Assembly: GCF_001429185.1 (NCBI RefSeq)
Contig: NZ_LMIW01000010.1
Span: 372,001 to 436,000 of the forward strand
Source: Terrabacter sp. Root85
GTDB taxonomy: Bacteria; Actinomycetota; Actinomycetes; Actinomycetales; Dermatophilaceae
Reading direction: 5' to 3'
DNA length: 64,000 nt
Of this stretch, positions 44,987 through 53,933 are shown one piece after another. Positions within the stretch are counted from its first letter, which is position 1; each line of letters opens with the position of its first letter. The notes under the pieces were generated by a model, which saw only the letters and a program-made list of their open reading frames with translations, did not search any database and was not told the DNA's origin. The translations under genes and the position numbers were made by a program.

Positions 44987-45460
44987 ATGTCGACCCTGCA
45001 ACAGCGCCCCCAGACCTCTTTACCGCTTCCGGCACACAGCCCCGGAAACCGGTGGGCCCTCGGGCTCGGGATCGGCGGACTCCTCGTCGCCGCAGCCACG
45101 TTCGTCGTGCCCGATCCCGACGTCGCCGGACTCTGCTGGACGGCCGGCTTCGCCCTGCTCTTCGCGGCCACGGTCGTGGTCGTCGTCGGCCACGTCCACG
45201 CCCGCGACGACCACCTCAGCGCCCTGCCCACGAGCACCGCGGGCTGGGTGGCCCTGACCTGCTTCGCCGCCGGGGCCGCCCTGCTCTTCACCCCCGTCGG
45301 CGAGCTCAGCCTCGTCCTCGGTCTCGTCGCCGCGGCCGCCGGCGTCAGCGCCGTGTCCGTCTCGCGGGAGCGGTCGCTGCCGGTCATCATGCTGCCGCTG
45401 CTCAGCGGCACGTTCGTGCTGGCGTTCCTGCTGGGCGAGCTGCTCATCGGGCACGAGTGA
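44987..45460 (+). CDS. Small four-to-five-helix membrane protein
   Basis: A 157-residue membrane protein: a polar N-terminus of about 20 residues, then hydrophobic segments at about 25-40, 50-67, 85-100, 105-118 and 135-152. I do not recognise a family. AAGGAGGTCGCC is a near-ideal ribosome-binding site. It is divergent from the MFS gene. Confidence 0.7.
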   Translation: MSTLQQRPQTSLPLPAHSPGNRWALGLGIGGLLVAAATFVVPDPDVAGLCWTAGFALLFAATVVVVVGHVHARDDHLSALPTSTAGWVALTCFAAGAALLFTPVGELSLVLGLVAAAAGVSAVSVSRERSLPVIMLPLLSGTFVLAFLLGELLIGHE

Positions 45461-45650
45461 GCCGACACGGCTTGCGTACGCGTGGAGCTCGCTGACGAGG
45501 CCGCCCGGGCCTTCGTCGCGGCTGGGTCTCCTGCCCGCTCGGCTGGGGACACCCTCAGCCGCGGGGATGGGGGAACCGTCGGCTCGAGGCCGGAGGGGCC
45601 GCTCGTTCCTCGCGGCGAGCGGCCTCGAGCCTCCTCCCAGATCCCGAGGA

Positions 45651-45713
45651 CTCCGCCAACAGCAACGGCCCCCATCGCGCTGAGCGCGATGGGGGCCGTT
45701 GCTGTTGGCGGAG
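45651..45713. terminator. 30-bp perfect hairpin overlapping the 3' end of tRNA-Ser
   Basis: 45651-45680 is perfectly complementary to 45684-45713 around a TGA loop. Read on the minus strand, the first arm begins with the last bases of the tRNA (CTCCGCCA), so the tRNA 3' end is part of the stem. It is presumably the tRNA terminator. The stretch 45461-45650 to its left holds GC-rich sequence with no gene I can support. Confidence 0.8.
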
Positions 45714-45793
45714 GATGGGGGATTTGAACCCCCGAGGGTTTTATCCCAACACGATTTCCAATCGTGCGCACTAGGCCACTATGCGAATCCTCC
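45706..45793 (-). tRNA. tRNA-Ser (anticodon GGA)
   Basis: An 88-base class II tRNA with encoded CCA. Acceptor GGAGGAT/ATCCTCC, anticodon stem CACGA/TCGTG around TTGGAAA, a long variable arm, and T arm GGGGGTTCAAATCCCCC. Confidence 0.96.
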
Positions 45794-45877
45794 GTCGCGC
45801 AGGTTACCGGAGGCGGACCCCGCACAAGAAATCGGCCTCCCCGGCCACCCTGCACGACCCCGGTGCACAATCACCGC

Positions 45878-46864
45878 ATGGCCCCTCCCACGCCGGTCGC
45901 CCTCGACACCGACGTCACCTGGATCCACGGCGCACCGTCCCCGCGGCGACGACACGACCCACCGCTCCAGGTACACCACCTCGCCCCCGGCACCGTCCTG
46001 ATCCGGCAGAGCAAGGACCTCACCTACGAGGCCCCGTTCATCCTGCTGCTCCTCGGCGAGCGCCGCGCGCTGCTCCTCGACACCGGGGCGGTGGAGGGCA
46101 CCGCCCTGCGACAGACGGTGGACCGCCTCGTCGCGGACCACGTCGCCGCGCAGACCCGGCCGGACGCGCAGACCCCGCCTGACGCGCAGACGCCGCCGAA
46201 CGCGTACGACCCCGACGCGTACGAGCTCGTCGTCGCCCACACGCACGGCCACGGCGACCACGTCGCCGGCGACGCCGCCTTCGCCGACCGGCCACGCACG
46301 ACCGTCATCGGCCACGACGTCGCGAGCGTGTGCGCCTTCTTCGGCATCACCGGGTGGCCGACCGAGGTCGTGCCGCTCGACCTCGGTGGCCGTGCCCTCG
46401 AGGTCTTCGGCATCCCGGGTCACCACCCGGCCTCGATCGCTTTCCACGACCCGGCCACCGGGCTGCTCCACACGGGCGACACGGTCTACCCCGGCCGCAT
46501 CTACGTCCAGGACTCCGATGCCCTCCTCGACACCCTCGACCGCCTCGTCACCTTCGCTGCGGAGCGCCCCGTCACGCACGTCCTCGGCTGCCACGTCGAG
46601 ATGACCCGGCGGCCCGGTCGCGACTACCCGCTCGGCTCGCGCTACCAGCCCGACGAGCCGTCACCGTTCATGACCGTGGCGCAGCTGCGCAGCGCCCGCG
46701 ACGCCTTCCGCACCGTCGCGCACCGTCCCGGCATCCACCGGTTCGACGACGTCGTCTTCTGCGTCGGCGAGGGCCCCCGCGTCCTCGTCCCGCTCCAGCT
46801 GCGCGCGCTCGTCGAGCAGGTCCGCTGGCGGCTCGGGCTGCTGCGCCGCCGACCGGCTCCCTGA
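45878..46864 (+). CDS. Metallo-beta-lactamase-fold hydrolase
   Basis: A 328-residue MBL-fold protein. H123-x-H125-x-D127-H128 (HTHGHGDH), [26 protein letters not shown] and a late LGCHVEM histidine complete the metal site. A degenerate (P-D-A-Q-T-P) repeat lies at 95-107. The C-terminal 80 residues are an extension beyond the core. The substrate is unknown. Confidence 0.85.
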   Translation: MAPPTPVALDTDVTWIHGAPSPRRRHDPPLQVHHLAPGTVLIRQSKDLTYEAPFILLLLGERRALLLDTGAVEGTALRQTVDRLVADHVAAQTRPDAQTPPDAQTPPNAYDPDAYELVVAHTHGHGDHVAGDAAFADRPRTTVIGHDVASVCAFFGITGWPTEVVPLDLGGRALEVFGIPGHHPASIAFHDPATGLLHTGDTVYPGRIYVQDSDALLDTLDRLVTFAAERPVTHVLGCHVEMTRRPGRDYPLGSRYQPDEPSPFMTVAQLRSARDAFRTVAHRPGIHRFDDVVFCVGEGPRVLVPLQLRALVEQVRWRLGLLRRRPAP

Positions 46865-46908
46865 GACCGGATTGCCGCACGGCGACCGCGCCTGAAACCA
46901 TCACGTGC

Positions 46909-47916
46909 ATGTCCCTCGCCGCACTCCACCGCCGCAACCTGCTCAAGGAGATCGACCTGACGCCCGACGAGTTCCGGGCGCTGCTCGACCTCGCCGCCGA
47001 GCTCAAGGCCGCCAAGCGCGAGGGCCGCGAGGAGCGACGCCTCAGCGGCAAGAACATCGCCCTGCTCTTCGCCAAGACCTCGACGCGCACCCGCTGCGCG
47101 TTCGAGGTGGCCGCGGCCGACCAGGGCGCCAGCACGACCTATCTCGACCCGGTCGGCTCGCAGATGGGCCACAAGGAGTCGGCCAAGGACACCGCCCGCG
47201 TGCTCGGCCGCTTCTATGACGGCATCGAGTACCGCGGAGCCGGTCACGACGTCATCGAGACCCTCGGCGCCTTCGCGGGGGTGCCGGTCTGGAACGGCCT
47301 CACCGACGACTGGCACCCGACGCAGTCGCTCTGCGACGCCCTGACGATGCGCGAGCACGCCGGCAAGCCCGACGAGCAGATCGCCTACGCCTACGTCGGC
47401 GACGCCCGCTTCAACATGGGCAACTCGCTGCTCGTCACCGGGGCCCTGCTCGGCATGGACGTGCGCATCGTCGCGCCCCGCTCGCTGTGGCCGTCCGACG
47501 CCGTCGTCGCCGTCGCGAGGAGGTATGCCGCCGAGACCGGTGCCCGGGTCACCCTCACCGAGGACGTGGCGGAGGGCGTGCGGGGCGTCGACTTCGTCCA
47601 CACGGACGTGTGGGTGTCGATGGGTGAGCCGAAGGAGGTCTGGGCCGACCGCATCGAGCTGCTGACGCCCTACCAGGTCAACGCGGAGATGCTTGCGCTG
47701 ACAGGCAATCCGCGGGTCAAGTTCATGCACTGCCTCCCGGCCTTCCACGACCTCGAGACGCAGGTCGGCAAGGACGTGCACGAGCAGTTCGGGCTCAAGG
47801 AGCTCGAGGTCACCGACGACGTCTTCGAGTCCGATGCGTCCGTCGTCTTCGACCAGGCCGAGAACCGGATGCACACGATCAAGGCGCTCATGGTCGCCAC
47901 GCTGGTCCAGCTCTGA
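46909..47916 (+). CDS. argF: Ornithine carbamoyltransferase
   Basis: A 335-residue enzyme converting ornithine and carbamoyl phosphate to citrulline. The carbamoyl-phosphate loop is S58-TRTR62, with [13 protein letters not shown] and [15 protein letters not shown] following, and the ornithine loop is H274-CLP277. It stands alone without other arginine genes, and length and sequence resemble the catabolic/arcB-like group ([13 protein letters not shown]), so either biosynthesis or the arginine deiminase pathway is possible. There is no ribosome-binding site before the ATG, suggesting a leaderless message. Confidence 0.94.
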   Translation: MSLAALHRRNLLKEIDLTPDEFRALLDLAAELKAAKREGREERRLSGKNIALLFAKTSTRTRCAFEVAAADQGASTTYLDPVGSQMGHKESAKDTARVLGRFYDGIEYRGAGHDVIETLGAFAGVPVWNGLTDDWHPTQSLCDALTMREHAGKPDEQIAYAYVGDARFNMGNSLLVTGALLGMDVRIVAPRSLWPSDAVVAVARRYAAETGARVTLTEDVAEGVRGVDFVHTDVWVSMGEPKEVWADRIELLTPYQVNAEMLALTGNPRVKFMHCLPAFHDLETQVGKDVHEQFGLKELEVTDDVFESDASVVFDQAENRMHTIKALMVATLVQL

Positions 47917-48010
47917 CGGGGGGGTCCCAGCGACCTCCCAGCCTCGCGACGCCTGACGTTCACGCTTTGGTGGTGGCGCCGTTCGACGACGGTGCGGGAG
48001 AACAGCAGTC

Positions 48011-49042
48011 ATGCACCTCTCTCGCACCCCAGCCCTGGCGGCCGTCGCGGCCGCGCTCGTCGTCCTGCCCGCTGCCACGGCAGCCTCCGCCGCAGATGCC
48101 CCCGGTCAGGGCAAGGACGGCCACTACCGCTTCGCCGTCATCGGCGACGTGCCCTACGGCGACGCCCAGGTCGCGGCCTTCCCGACATGGGTCGACCAGA
48201 TCAACGCCACCCCGGACCTCTCCTTCACCATCCACGTCGGCGACATCAAGAACGGCTCGTCGAGATGCACGAACGAGTACTTCTCGATGATCCGCACCCA
48301 GTTCAACCGCTTCACCACGCCGCTCGTCTACACCCCGGGCGACAACGAGTGGACCGACTGCCACCGCACCAACAACGGCACCTACGACCCCCTCGAGCGC
48401 CTCGCCGCCGTCCGGTCGACCTTCTTCCCCCGCGCGGGCCACACCCTCGGCGCCGACATGACCGTCGCGTCGCAGGCGGCCGCCGGCTTCCCCGAGAACG
48501 TCTCGTTCCGGCGCCAGGGCGTCGACATCGCAACCCTGCACGTCGTCGGCAGCAACAACGGCCTGCTCCCCTGGCCCGAGCTGGGTTTCACCTCCCCCAC
48601 GGCGCAGCAGGTCGCCGAGGAGCGGGCCCGCACGGACAACGACGTTGCACAGGTCCGTTCGGCCTTCGCCGGAGCCCGGCAGCGCCACGACCGCGCCGTC
48701 GCGCTCTTCCTCCAGGCCGACATGTTCGACCCGACGTACGCCGTGACCTGGGCCGACAACTCGGCCTTCCAGCCGCTCGTCCGGGAGCTCGTCGCGCAGT
48801 CGAACGCCTTCGACGGCGAGGTCTACCTCTTCAACGGCGACAGCCACGTCTACAACTCCGACCGCCCGCTCGCCTCCGGCTCGAGGTGGCTCGACTTCTA
48901 CGGCGTGCAGGGCTCGGCGGACAACCTCACGCGCGTCACGGTCGACGGCTCGAGCAACAACACGGACTTCCTCGAGGTCACCGTGAACCGTCCCGGCGCC
49001 GCGCACGTGCTGTCGTGGAAGCGCGTGCCCTACACCCGCTGA
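48011..49042 (+). CDS. Secreted calcineurin-like metallophosphoesterase
   Basis: A 343-residue protein with a signal peptide at about 1-27 (ATAASA cleavage). FAVIGDVPYGD, HVGDIKNGSS, TPGDNEWTDC and LFNGDSHVYNSD carry the expected metal ligands. It is probably an extracellular phosphatase or nucleotidase-like enzyme. A 21-bp perfect hairpin follows. Confidence 0.82.
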   Translation: MHLSRTPALAAVAAALVVLPAATAASAADAPGQGKDGHYRFAVIGDVPYGDAQVAAFPTWVDQINATPDLSFTIHVGDIKNGSSRCTNEYFSMIRTQFNRFTTPLVYTPGDNEWTDCHRTNNGTYDPLERLAAVRSTFFPRAGHTLGADMTVASQAAAGFPENVSFRRQGVDIATLHVVGSNNGLLPWPELGFTSPTAQQVAEERARTDNDVAQVRSAFAGARQRHDRAVALFLQADMFDPTYAVTWADNSAFQPLVRELVAQSNAFDGEVYLFNGDSHVYNSDRPLASGSRWLDFYGVQGSADNLTRVTVDGSSNNTDFLEVTVNRPGAAHVLSWKRVPYTR

Positions 49043-49062
49043 GCCGTCCGGACGGGCAGCAC

Positions 49063-49113
49063 AGCGTGAGTATGCCGTCCGGCGCACACCGTGCCGGACG
49101 GCATACTCACGCT
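49063..49113. terminator. Perfect 21-bp hairpin built from an inverted GTATGCCG pair
   Basis: AGCGTGAGTATGCCGTCCGG and its following C (49063-49083) are perfectly complementary to 49093-49113, with a 9-base loop. It lies between convergent stop codons at 49042 and 49118. Confidence 0.85.
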
Positions 49114-49117
49114 CGTG

Positions 49118-49657
49118 TCACGGCTGGACGGTGATCGTGGGGCACTGGCGCAGCGTCTGGGTGGGCGTCGCGACGACGGGCACCTTCCCGAAGCTCTTCC
49201 AGGCCGCGCCCACGACGAGGTCGACGGTGTCGCCCTTGCGCTTGTCGTTGAGGTAGACGGCCTGCGGCACGTGCGCCTTGACGAGTCGGGCCGACGCCGC
49301 GCCCTCGGGTCCGAAACGGATCTGCGCGACCTGCTTGACGCCCGCGTCCTTCGGGTCGTTGCCGACGGCCTTGACCTTGAATCCACGGGTGTCGGCGACC
49401 TTGGCGACGGCCGCGGCGAGCCCGTTGCGCGTCGTCGAGTTGTAGACGTTGAGGCTGACGTCGGCCGGGCGCAGTGGTGCGACGGGCACCTCCGTCGTGC
49501 ACGGTCCCGGTGTCGGGGTCGTGTCGCGGAAGTAGGTCGAGGCGTAGTAGAACGCGCCCGCCATGCTCATCAGGACGACCGCGATCACGATCGTCGACCG
49601 GCGCTGGCGCCGCACCCGGTAGGTGCGGTCGTCCTTGTCAGCGACCTGCGACATCAC
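49118..49657 (-). CDS. LytR C-terminal domain protein
   Basis: A 179-residue protein with a basic cytoplasmic N-terminus (residues 1-20), one membrane segment (about 22-42) and an extracellular LytR_C domain (VSLNVYNSTTRNGLAAAVAKVADTRGF region). Such domains accompany wall-polymer ligases, but the catalytic LCP domain is absent. It lies 42 bases from the VapB-like gene and is probably co-transcribed with it. Confidence 0.85.
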   Translation of the reverse strand: MMSQVADKDDRTYRVRRQRRSTIVIAVVLMSMAGAFYYASTYFRDTTPTPGPCTTEVPVAPLRPADVSLNVYNSTTRNGLAAAVAKVADTRGFKVKAVGNDPKDAGVKQVAQIRFGPEGAASARLVKAHVPQAVYLNDKRKGDTVDLVVGAAWKSFGKVPVVATPTQTLRQCPTITVQP

Positions 49658-49699
49658 CGCTCCTTCGTCCGTCGTCGCCCCTGGTCGGGCGGGCCCGTG

Positions 49700-49996
49700 T
49701 CAGGAGAGTACGAGGACTCGGGCGTGAAGGACAGGACGCTGCTGCAGCGCGGCGCGCAGTGCCCGGTGCAGCCCGTCCTCGAGGTAGAGCTCGCCCTCCC
49801 ACTCGACGCAGTGCGGGAAGAGATCCCCGTAGAACGTCGAGTCGTCAGCCAGGAGGCCGCGCAGGTCGAGCGTGCTCTTGGTCGTGATGAGCTCGCCGAG
49901 CTGCACCACCCGAGGCGGGACGTTCGACCAGTCCTTGGTCGTCTCGAGTCCATGGTCTGGGTACGGGCGCGAGTCGCCGACGGCCTTGAAAATCAC
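49700..49996 (-). CDS. VapB-family antitoxin-like conserved actinobacterial protein
   Basis: A 98-residue protein, MIFKAVGDSRPYPDHGLETTKDW..., ending HRALRAALQQRPVLHARVLVL. Homologues are labelled VapB-type antitoxins in many actinobacterial annotations as I recall, but no toxin gene is adjacent here, so the label is weak. The GTG start at 49996 faces the HerA-like gene. Confidence 0.65.
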   Translation of the reverse strand: MIFKAVGDSRPYPDHGLETTKDWSNVPPRVVQLGELITTKSTLDLRGLLADDSTFYGDLFPHCVEWEGELYLEDGLHRALRAALQQRPVLHARVLVLS

Positions 49997-50011
49997 CGGG
50001 TCAGCATAGGC

Positions 50012-50047
50012 GTCGAACGTGGACGACCGGCCACTAGAGTTCGAACC
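50012..50047 (+). promoter_or_regulatory. Candidate leaderless promoter of the HerA-like gene
   Basis: GTCGAA (50012-50017) and TAGAGT (50035-50040) are spaced 17 bases apart, and TAGAGT is seven bases before the GTG, so transcription would begin at or next to the start codon. No ribosome-binding site is present. Confidence 0.4.
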
Positions 50048-51640
50048 GTGACCGAGACTGCAGGCTCAGGAGCCCCTCAGACGGGCGGCACGGGCGACAC
50101 GAGCCAGATCGACGAGATCCGGGCCGGCTACGCGTTCGACGGAGGGGTGCTCAAGCTCGGCGCCGCCGTCGTCGACGGCCAGGCCCATGCTGACGCCCCG
50201 GTGCAGATCCCGCTCAGCGTCCTCAACCGCCACGGCCTCGTCGCGGGCGCGACCGGCACCGGCAAGACCAAGACGCTCCAGCTCATGGCGGAGCAGCTGT
50301 CGGACCAGGGCGTCCCGGTCTTCCTCGCCGACATGAAGGGTGACCTGTCGGGTCTCGCGACACCCGGCGAGGGCGGCGACAAGATCACCAGCCGCGCGGC
50401 CGACGTCGGCATGCCGTGGACGGCGACGGCATACCCCACCGAGTTCTACTCGCTCGGCGGCAAGGGTGACGGCATCGCGATCCGCGCCACGATCACGGGC
50501 TTCGGCCCGACCCTGCTCAGCAAGGTCCTCGGCCTCAACGACACGCAGGAGAGCAGCCTCGGGCTGATCTTCCACTACGCCGACAAGAACGGCCTCGCGC
50601 TCCTCGACCTCAAGGACCTCCGCGCGGTCATCAGCCACCTGACCTCCGACGAGGGCAAGGCCGACCTCAAGGACCTCGGCGGCCTCTCGAGCGCGACGGC
50701 GGGCGTCATCCTGCGCAACCTCATCACCTTCGAGGACCAGGGCGCCGGCGCCTTCTTCGGCGAGCCCGAGTTCGAGACGAGCGACCTGCTGCGCACCGCT
50801 CCCGACGGCAAGGGGATCATCTCCTGTCTCGAGCTGCCGCAGGTCCAGGACCGACCGCAGCTCTTCTCGACCTTCCTCATGTGGATGCTCGCCGACCTCT
50901 TCCACGACCTGCCCGAGGAGGGCGACGTCGACAAGCCGAAGCTCGTCTTCTTCTTCGACGAGGCGCACCTGCTCTTCAACGACGCGAGCAAGGCGTTCCT
51001 GCAGGCCATCGAGCAGACGGTGCGGCTCATCCGCTCCAAGGGCATCGGCGTCTTCTTCGTGACGCAGTCTCCCAAGGACGTCCCGTCGGGCGTGCTCGCC
51101 CAGCTCGGCAACCGCGTCCAGCACGCCCTGCGCGCCTTCACCCCCGACGACGCCAAGGCGCTCAAGCAGGCGATCGCGACCTACCCGCACACGGCCTACG
51201 ACATGGAGAAGCTCCTCACGAGCCTCGGCATCGGCGAGGCCGTCGTCACCGTGCTGTCGGACAAGGGCGTGCCGACGCCCGTCGCGTGGACCCGGATGAA
51301 GGCCCCGAACTCCCTCATGGACCCCTCGTCGCCCGCGACGATGGATGCCGTCATCGCGGCGTCGCAGCTCAAGACGAAGTATGCCGACGTCGTGGACCGC
51401 GAGTCGGCCTACGAGAAGCTGACGGCCCGGTTGCAGGCGGCTCCCGCGACTCCGGCGGCCCCCGCCCCGGCACCCGCCGCCCCGGCCCCCGCGCCCGCGT
51501 CGAGTCGCGCCCCCAAGGAGGAGCCGAGCATCATCGCGCAGGTGGCCGGCAGCTCGGCGTTCAAGTCGATGCTCCGGTCGGCCGGCACCGTCATCGGCCG
51601 CGAGATCACCCGCAGCATCTTCGGCACCCGCAAACGCTGA
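50048..51640 (+). CDS. HerA-like helicase/ATPase (DUF853)
   Basis: A 530-residue FtsK/HerA-superfamily ATPase. Walker A is GATGTGKT at 67-74, Walker B is VFFFDEAHLLF near 300, and the following TQSPKDVPSGVLAQLGNRVQHALRAFT region has the sensor and arginine-finger features, in pieces. An Ala/Pro-rich linker lies at about 460-485. DUF853 proteins are hexameric DNA translocases of unclear role in bacteria. The GTG at 50048 is chosen because a promoter lies immediately before it. Confidence 0.88.
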   Translation: MTETAGSGAPQTGGTGDTSQIDEIRAGYAFDGGVLKLGAAVVDGQAHADAPVQIPLSVLNRHGLVAGATGTGKTKTLQLMAEQLSDQGVPVFLADMKGDLSGLATPGEGGDKITSRAADVGMPWTATAYPTEFYSLGGKGDGIAIRATITGFGPTLLSKVLGLNDTQESSLGLIFHYADKNGLALLDLKDLRAVISHLTSDEGKADLKDLGGLSSATAGVILRNLITFEDQGAGAFFGEPEFETSDLLRTAPDGKGIISCLELPQVQDRPQLFSTFLMWMLADLFHDLPEEGDVDKPKLVFFFDEAHLLFNDASKAFLQAIEQTVRLIRSKGIGVFFVTQSPKDVPSGVLAQLGNRVQHALRAFTPDDAKALKQAIATYPHTAYDMEKLLTSLGIGEAVVTVLSDKGVPTPVAWTRMKAPNSLMDPSSPATMDAVIAASQLKTKYADVVDRESAYEKLTARLQAAPATPAAPAPAPAAPAPAPASSRAPKEEPSIIAQVAGSSAFKSMLRSAGTVIGREITRSIFGTRKR

Positions 51641-51652
51641 CCGGCTCCGGAG

Positions 51653-51683
51653 GCAACCAAACCGCCTCGCCGGGGACTGTTCC
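51653..51683 (+). promoter_or_regulatory. ECF-type promoter-like element A
   Basis: GCAACC (51653-51658), 13 bases, then GGGGACTGTTCC. It is located about 60 bases before the first ECF sigma gene and resembles elements at 53355 and 58760. Confidence 0.55.
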
Positions 51684-51718
51684 GCTGTCAGCATTGACCA
51701 GCGGAACCGAGGTGGGCC

Positions 51719-52222
51719 ATGCGCGAGGACGAGGACCCGATCCGAGTCATCTACGACGCGTCGTACCGAAGACTCGTCGGCCAGCTGTATGCCGTGTGCG
51801 GCAACCGCGGCGATGCCGAGGACGCCGTGCAGGAGGCCTTCGTGCAGGCGGTCTACCACCGACGTCGTTTCCTCGAGATGGACAAGCCGGAGGCGTGGCT
51901 GCGCACCGTGGCCCTCAACCGGATCCGCAAGGGGTGGCGGCGGGGCGCCCTGGCCCGTCGCGTCCTCTCGCGCGGCACGACGGCCCCGCCCACCGCTGAC
52001 TTCGGGCTCGGCCCCGACCACGTGGCGCTGGTCGCCGCCCTCGGACGCCTGACCCCGGTCCTGCGCGAGACCTTCGTCCTGCACTACGTCGTCGACCTGC
52101 CCGTGGCGACCGTGGCCACCGAGCTCAACGTTGCCGAGGGCACCGTCAAGGCGCGCCTGTCACGCAGTCGGGCCCTGCTGGCCGACCTGCTCTCCGACCG
52201 GGAAGGAGCCGAGCATGTCTGA
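51719..52222 (+). CDS. ECF sigma factor (SigE-family), first copy
   Basis: A 167-residue sigma-70 ECF factor. Region 2 (YDASYRRLVGQLYAVCGNRGDAEDAVQEAF) and region 4 (LHYVVDLPVATVATELNVAEGTVKARLSRSRALL), in pieces, are complete with little else. It probably autoregulates through the GCAACC/GGGGACT element upstream. The stop overlaps the next ATG by eight bases (ATGTCTGA). Confidence 0.9.
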   Translation: MREDEDPIRVIYDASYRRLVGQLYAVCGNRGDAEDAVQEAFVQAVYHRRRFLEMDKPEAWLRTVALNRIRKGWRRGALARRVLSRGTTAPPTADFGLGPDHVALVAALGRLTPVLRETFVLHYVVDLPVATVATELNVAEGTVKARLSRSRALLADLLSDREGAEHV

Positions 52223-53288
52223 TCTCACGTCACTGGTCACCGACGTGGCCGAACAGGTCGACGGGCCGACCTTCGAGGAGATCACTCGCCGGGCACGGAC
52301 CCGGCGGGTACGCCGAGTCACCACCGCTGTCGCGGCGGTCGGGCTGGCTGCCGTGGTCTCGGTCGTCGCGCTCACCTCGACGTCGGGTCGTCCGCGGGCG
52401 CTTCCTGCCACACCACAGCCGAGCTCGGTCGCGGTCACGGTGCGGCCTCCCGAGCAGATCGTCAACGGCCGCAACGCCAGCGCGGGGCGCACGTGGACGG
52501 CGCCGGAGCGCTCCGGCGAGCTGACGATCCGGGCGTGGTCCCAGTGCGCCGACGAGACGCTGACCGTGCGCGAGTGCGACCCGGGCCGGCGCCTGGGCGC
52601 CTGGGAGGTCACCGATGCCTCGGGGCGCCGGGTGCTCGTGCCCTCTGGCCCCGGCGAGGGCCAGGTCTGGTACGCCGGCGGTGGTATCTGGGTGCTCCGG
52701 GCCGCCTCACCCGAGGGCTCCCTTCGGTCCCCGATCGTTGCCGCGTCCGCCAGCCTGAGGACACCGGTCACGCTCGCCCCCGATGCGGGCCGCACCATCG
52801 GGATGCAGGCTGCCAGAGGTCGGCCGCACGTCGCCTGCCCGGATGAACCGTGGGTCAAGTGCTTGGTCGACGTCTCCGCGGGCACCCTGACGCCCATCAC
52901 CGATCTCCCGACCGGGGACTGGTCGATCACGAACGCTGCCGGATGGGTGGGGATCCTTCACACCGGGCAGGTGGCCGTCGGCCAGCCGGACGGAAGCCTG
53001 CTGCACCTCGATCTGTACGAGGTCCTGGTGAGCCCGACACGTGTGGTCGTCGAGGACGCCCTGGACGGCACGATCGGCTGGTACCTGAGCAACGAGGAGG
53101 ACGTGCTCCCGACCACCCCGGTGAGGGCCCTGCTCAGCACCGATCGGGGCCGCACGTGGACCCTGAGGTCCGTGCCCGCGACGGCCCAGGCCGCGCGCGA
53201 CTGGATCACCGAGCCGGGCTTCGACCGGTCCGTGCACCGCGCCGTCCTGCCGGACGACTGGCGCACGTGGCCGGTCATCGCTCGCTAG
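52215..53288 (+). CDS. Membrane-anchored partner of the first ECF sigma factor
   Basis: A 357-residue protein with a cytoplasmic N-terminus (MSDLTSLVTDVAEQV), one membrane segment at about 42-60 and a large extracellular domain with four or more cysteines (CADET, RECDPG, ACPDEPWVKC). The position and topology suggest an anti-sigma factor, although no zinc-binding HxxxCxxC motif is present. The external domain ends with a propeller-like repeat (STDRGRTWTL). It is probably a sensor. Confidence 0.7.
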   Translation: MSDLTSLVTDVAEQVDGPTFEEITRRARTRRVRRVTTAVAAVGLAAVVSVVALTSTSGRPRALPATPQPSSVAVTVRPPEQIVNGRNASAGRTWTAPERSGELTIRAWSQCADETLTVRECDPGRRLGAWEVTDASGRRVLVPSGPGEGQVWYAGGGIWVLRAASPEGSLRSPIVAASASLRTPVTLAPDAGRTIGMQAARGRPHVACPDEPWVKCLVDVSAGTLTPITDLPTGDWSITNAAGWVGILHTGQVAVGQPDGSLLHLDLYEVLVSPTRVVVEDALDGTIGWYLSNEEDVLPTTPVRALLSTDRGRTWTLRSVPATAQAARDWITEPGFDRSVHRAVLPDDWRTWPVIAR

Positions 53289-53300
53289 CAGGCTCGCCGG

Positions 53301-53326
53301 GCGCCCTGTCTCCTGGGACGGGGCGC
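53301..53326. terminator. Hairpin after the first ECF operon
   Basis: GCGCCCTGTC and GACGGGGCGC pair with one G-T wobble around a 6-base loop, 12 bases after the stop. Confidence 0.55.
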
Positions 53327-53354
53327 TCGGGCAGCAACGGCTCCCCGAACCCAT

Positions 53355-53384
53355 GCAACCGAACGGGCCGCCGGGGACTCGTCC
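53355..53384 (+). promoter_or_regulatory. ECF-type promoter-like element B
   Basis: GCAACC (53355-53360), 12 bases, then GGGGACTCGTCC. It lies about 60 bases before the second ECF sigma gene, the same geometry as element A. Confidence 0.6.
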
Positions 53385-53420
53385 AAGTGGAAGCATCGTG
53401 AGGACGGCAGGTGGACGCTC

Positions 53421-53933
53421 ATGGACGAGAGCAGCGACGGTGACCCGGTCCGGGTCGTCTACGACCTGTCGTACCGGCGACTCGTGACGCAGCTGGCGGC
53501 GCTGTGCGGCAACCTCCCCGAGGCGGAGGACATCGTGCAGGAGGCCTTCGTCACGGCCATGACGCACCGTCGCGACTTCGTCGAGGTCTCCAACAAGGAG
53601 GCCTGGCTGCGCACCGTGGCGGTCAACCTGCTGCGGAACCGCTGGCGCCGGGCCCGGGTCACGGCACGTGCCCTGCCGAAGTTCCGCGCCGAGCTGAGCA
53701 TCGACCTCGGCCCCGGCACTCCGGAGGACCACGTCGCCATCGTGTACGCGTTGAGCCAGCTGAGCCTGCCGGTGCGGATCACCGTCGTGCTCCACTACAT
53801 CGCCGATCTCAGCGTGGCGCAGGTCGCCACCGAGCTGGCCGTGCCCGAGGGCACGGTCAAGGCGCGGCTCGCGCGAGCCCGGGTCCAGATGGCCGGGCAC
53901 CTCATCGACCGCGAGGAGGCGGACCATGTCTGA
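53421..53933 (+). CDS. ECF sigma factor (SigE-family), second copy
   Basis: A 170-residue ECF sigma factor clearly paralogous to the one 1.7 kb upstream (DP(I/V)RV(I/V)YD.SYRRLV.QL..(V/L)CGN..(D/E)AED.VQEAFV). Regions 2 and 4 are intact. The last three residues (HV and stop) use the same ATGTCTGA overlap with the partner gene. Probably autoregulated. Confidence 0.9.
   Translation: MDESSDGDPVRVVYDLSYRRLVTQLAALCGNLPEAEDIVQEAFVTAMTHRRDFVEVSNKEAWLRTVAVNLLRNRWRRARVTARALPKFRAELSIDLGPGTPEDHVAIVYALSQLSLPVRITVVLHYIADLSVAQVATELAVPEGTVKARLARARVQMAGHLIDREEADHV

Noticed and set aside
44872-45870. 332-residue minus-strand frame containing GLVRTIGNRVGIKPSGVQIP
   Set aside because: That segment is the sense-strand translation of tRNA-Ser, and the rest is antisense to a membrane-protein gene.
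50066-52084. 672-residue frame antisense to the HerA-like gene
   Set aside because: Shadow frame without recognisable domains; opposite strand is fully coding.
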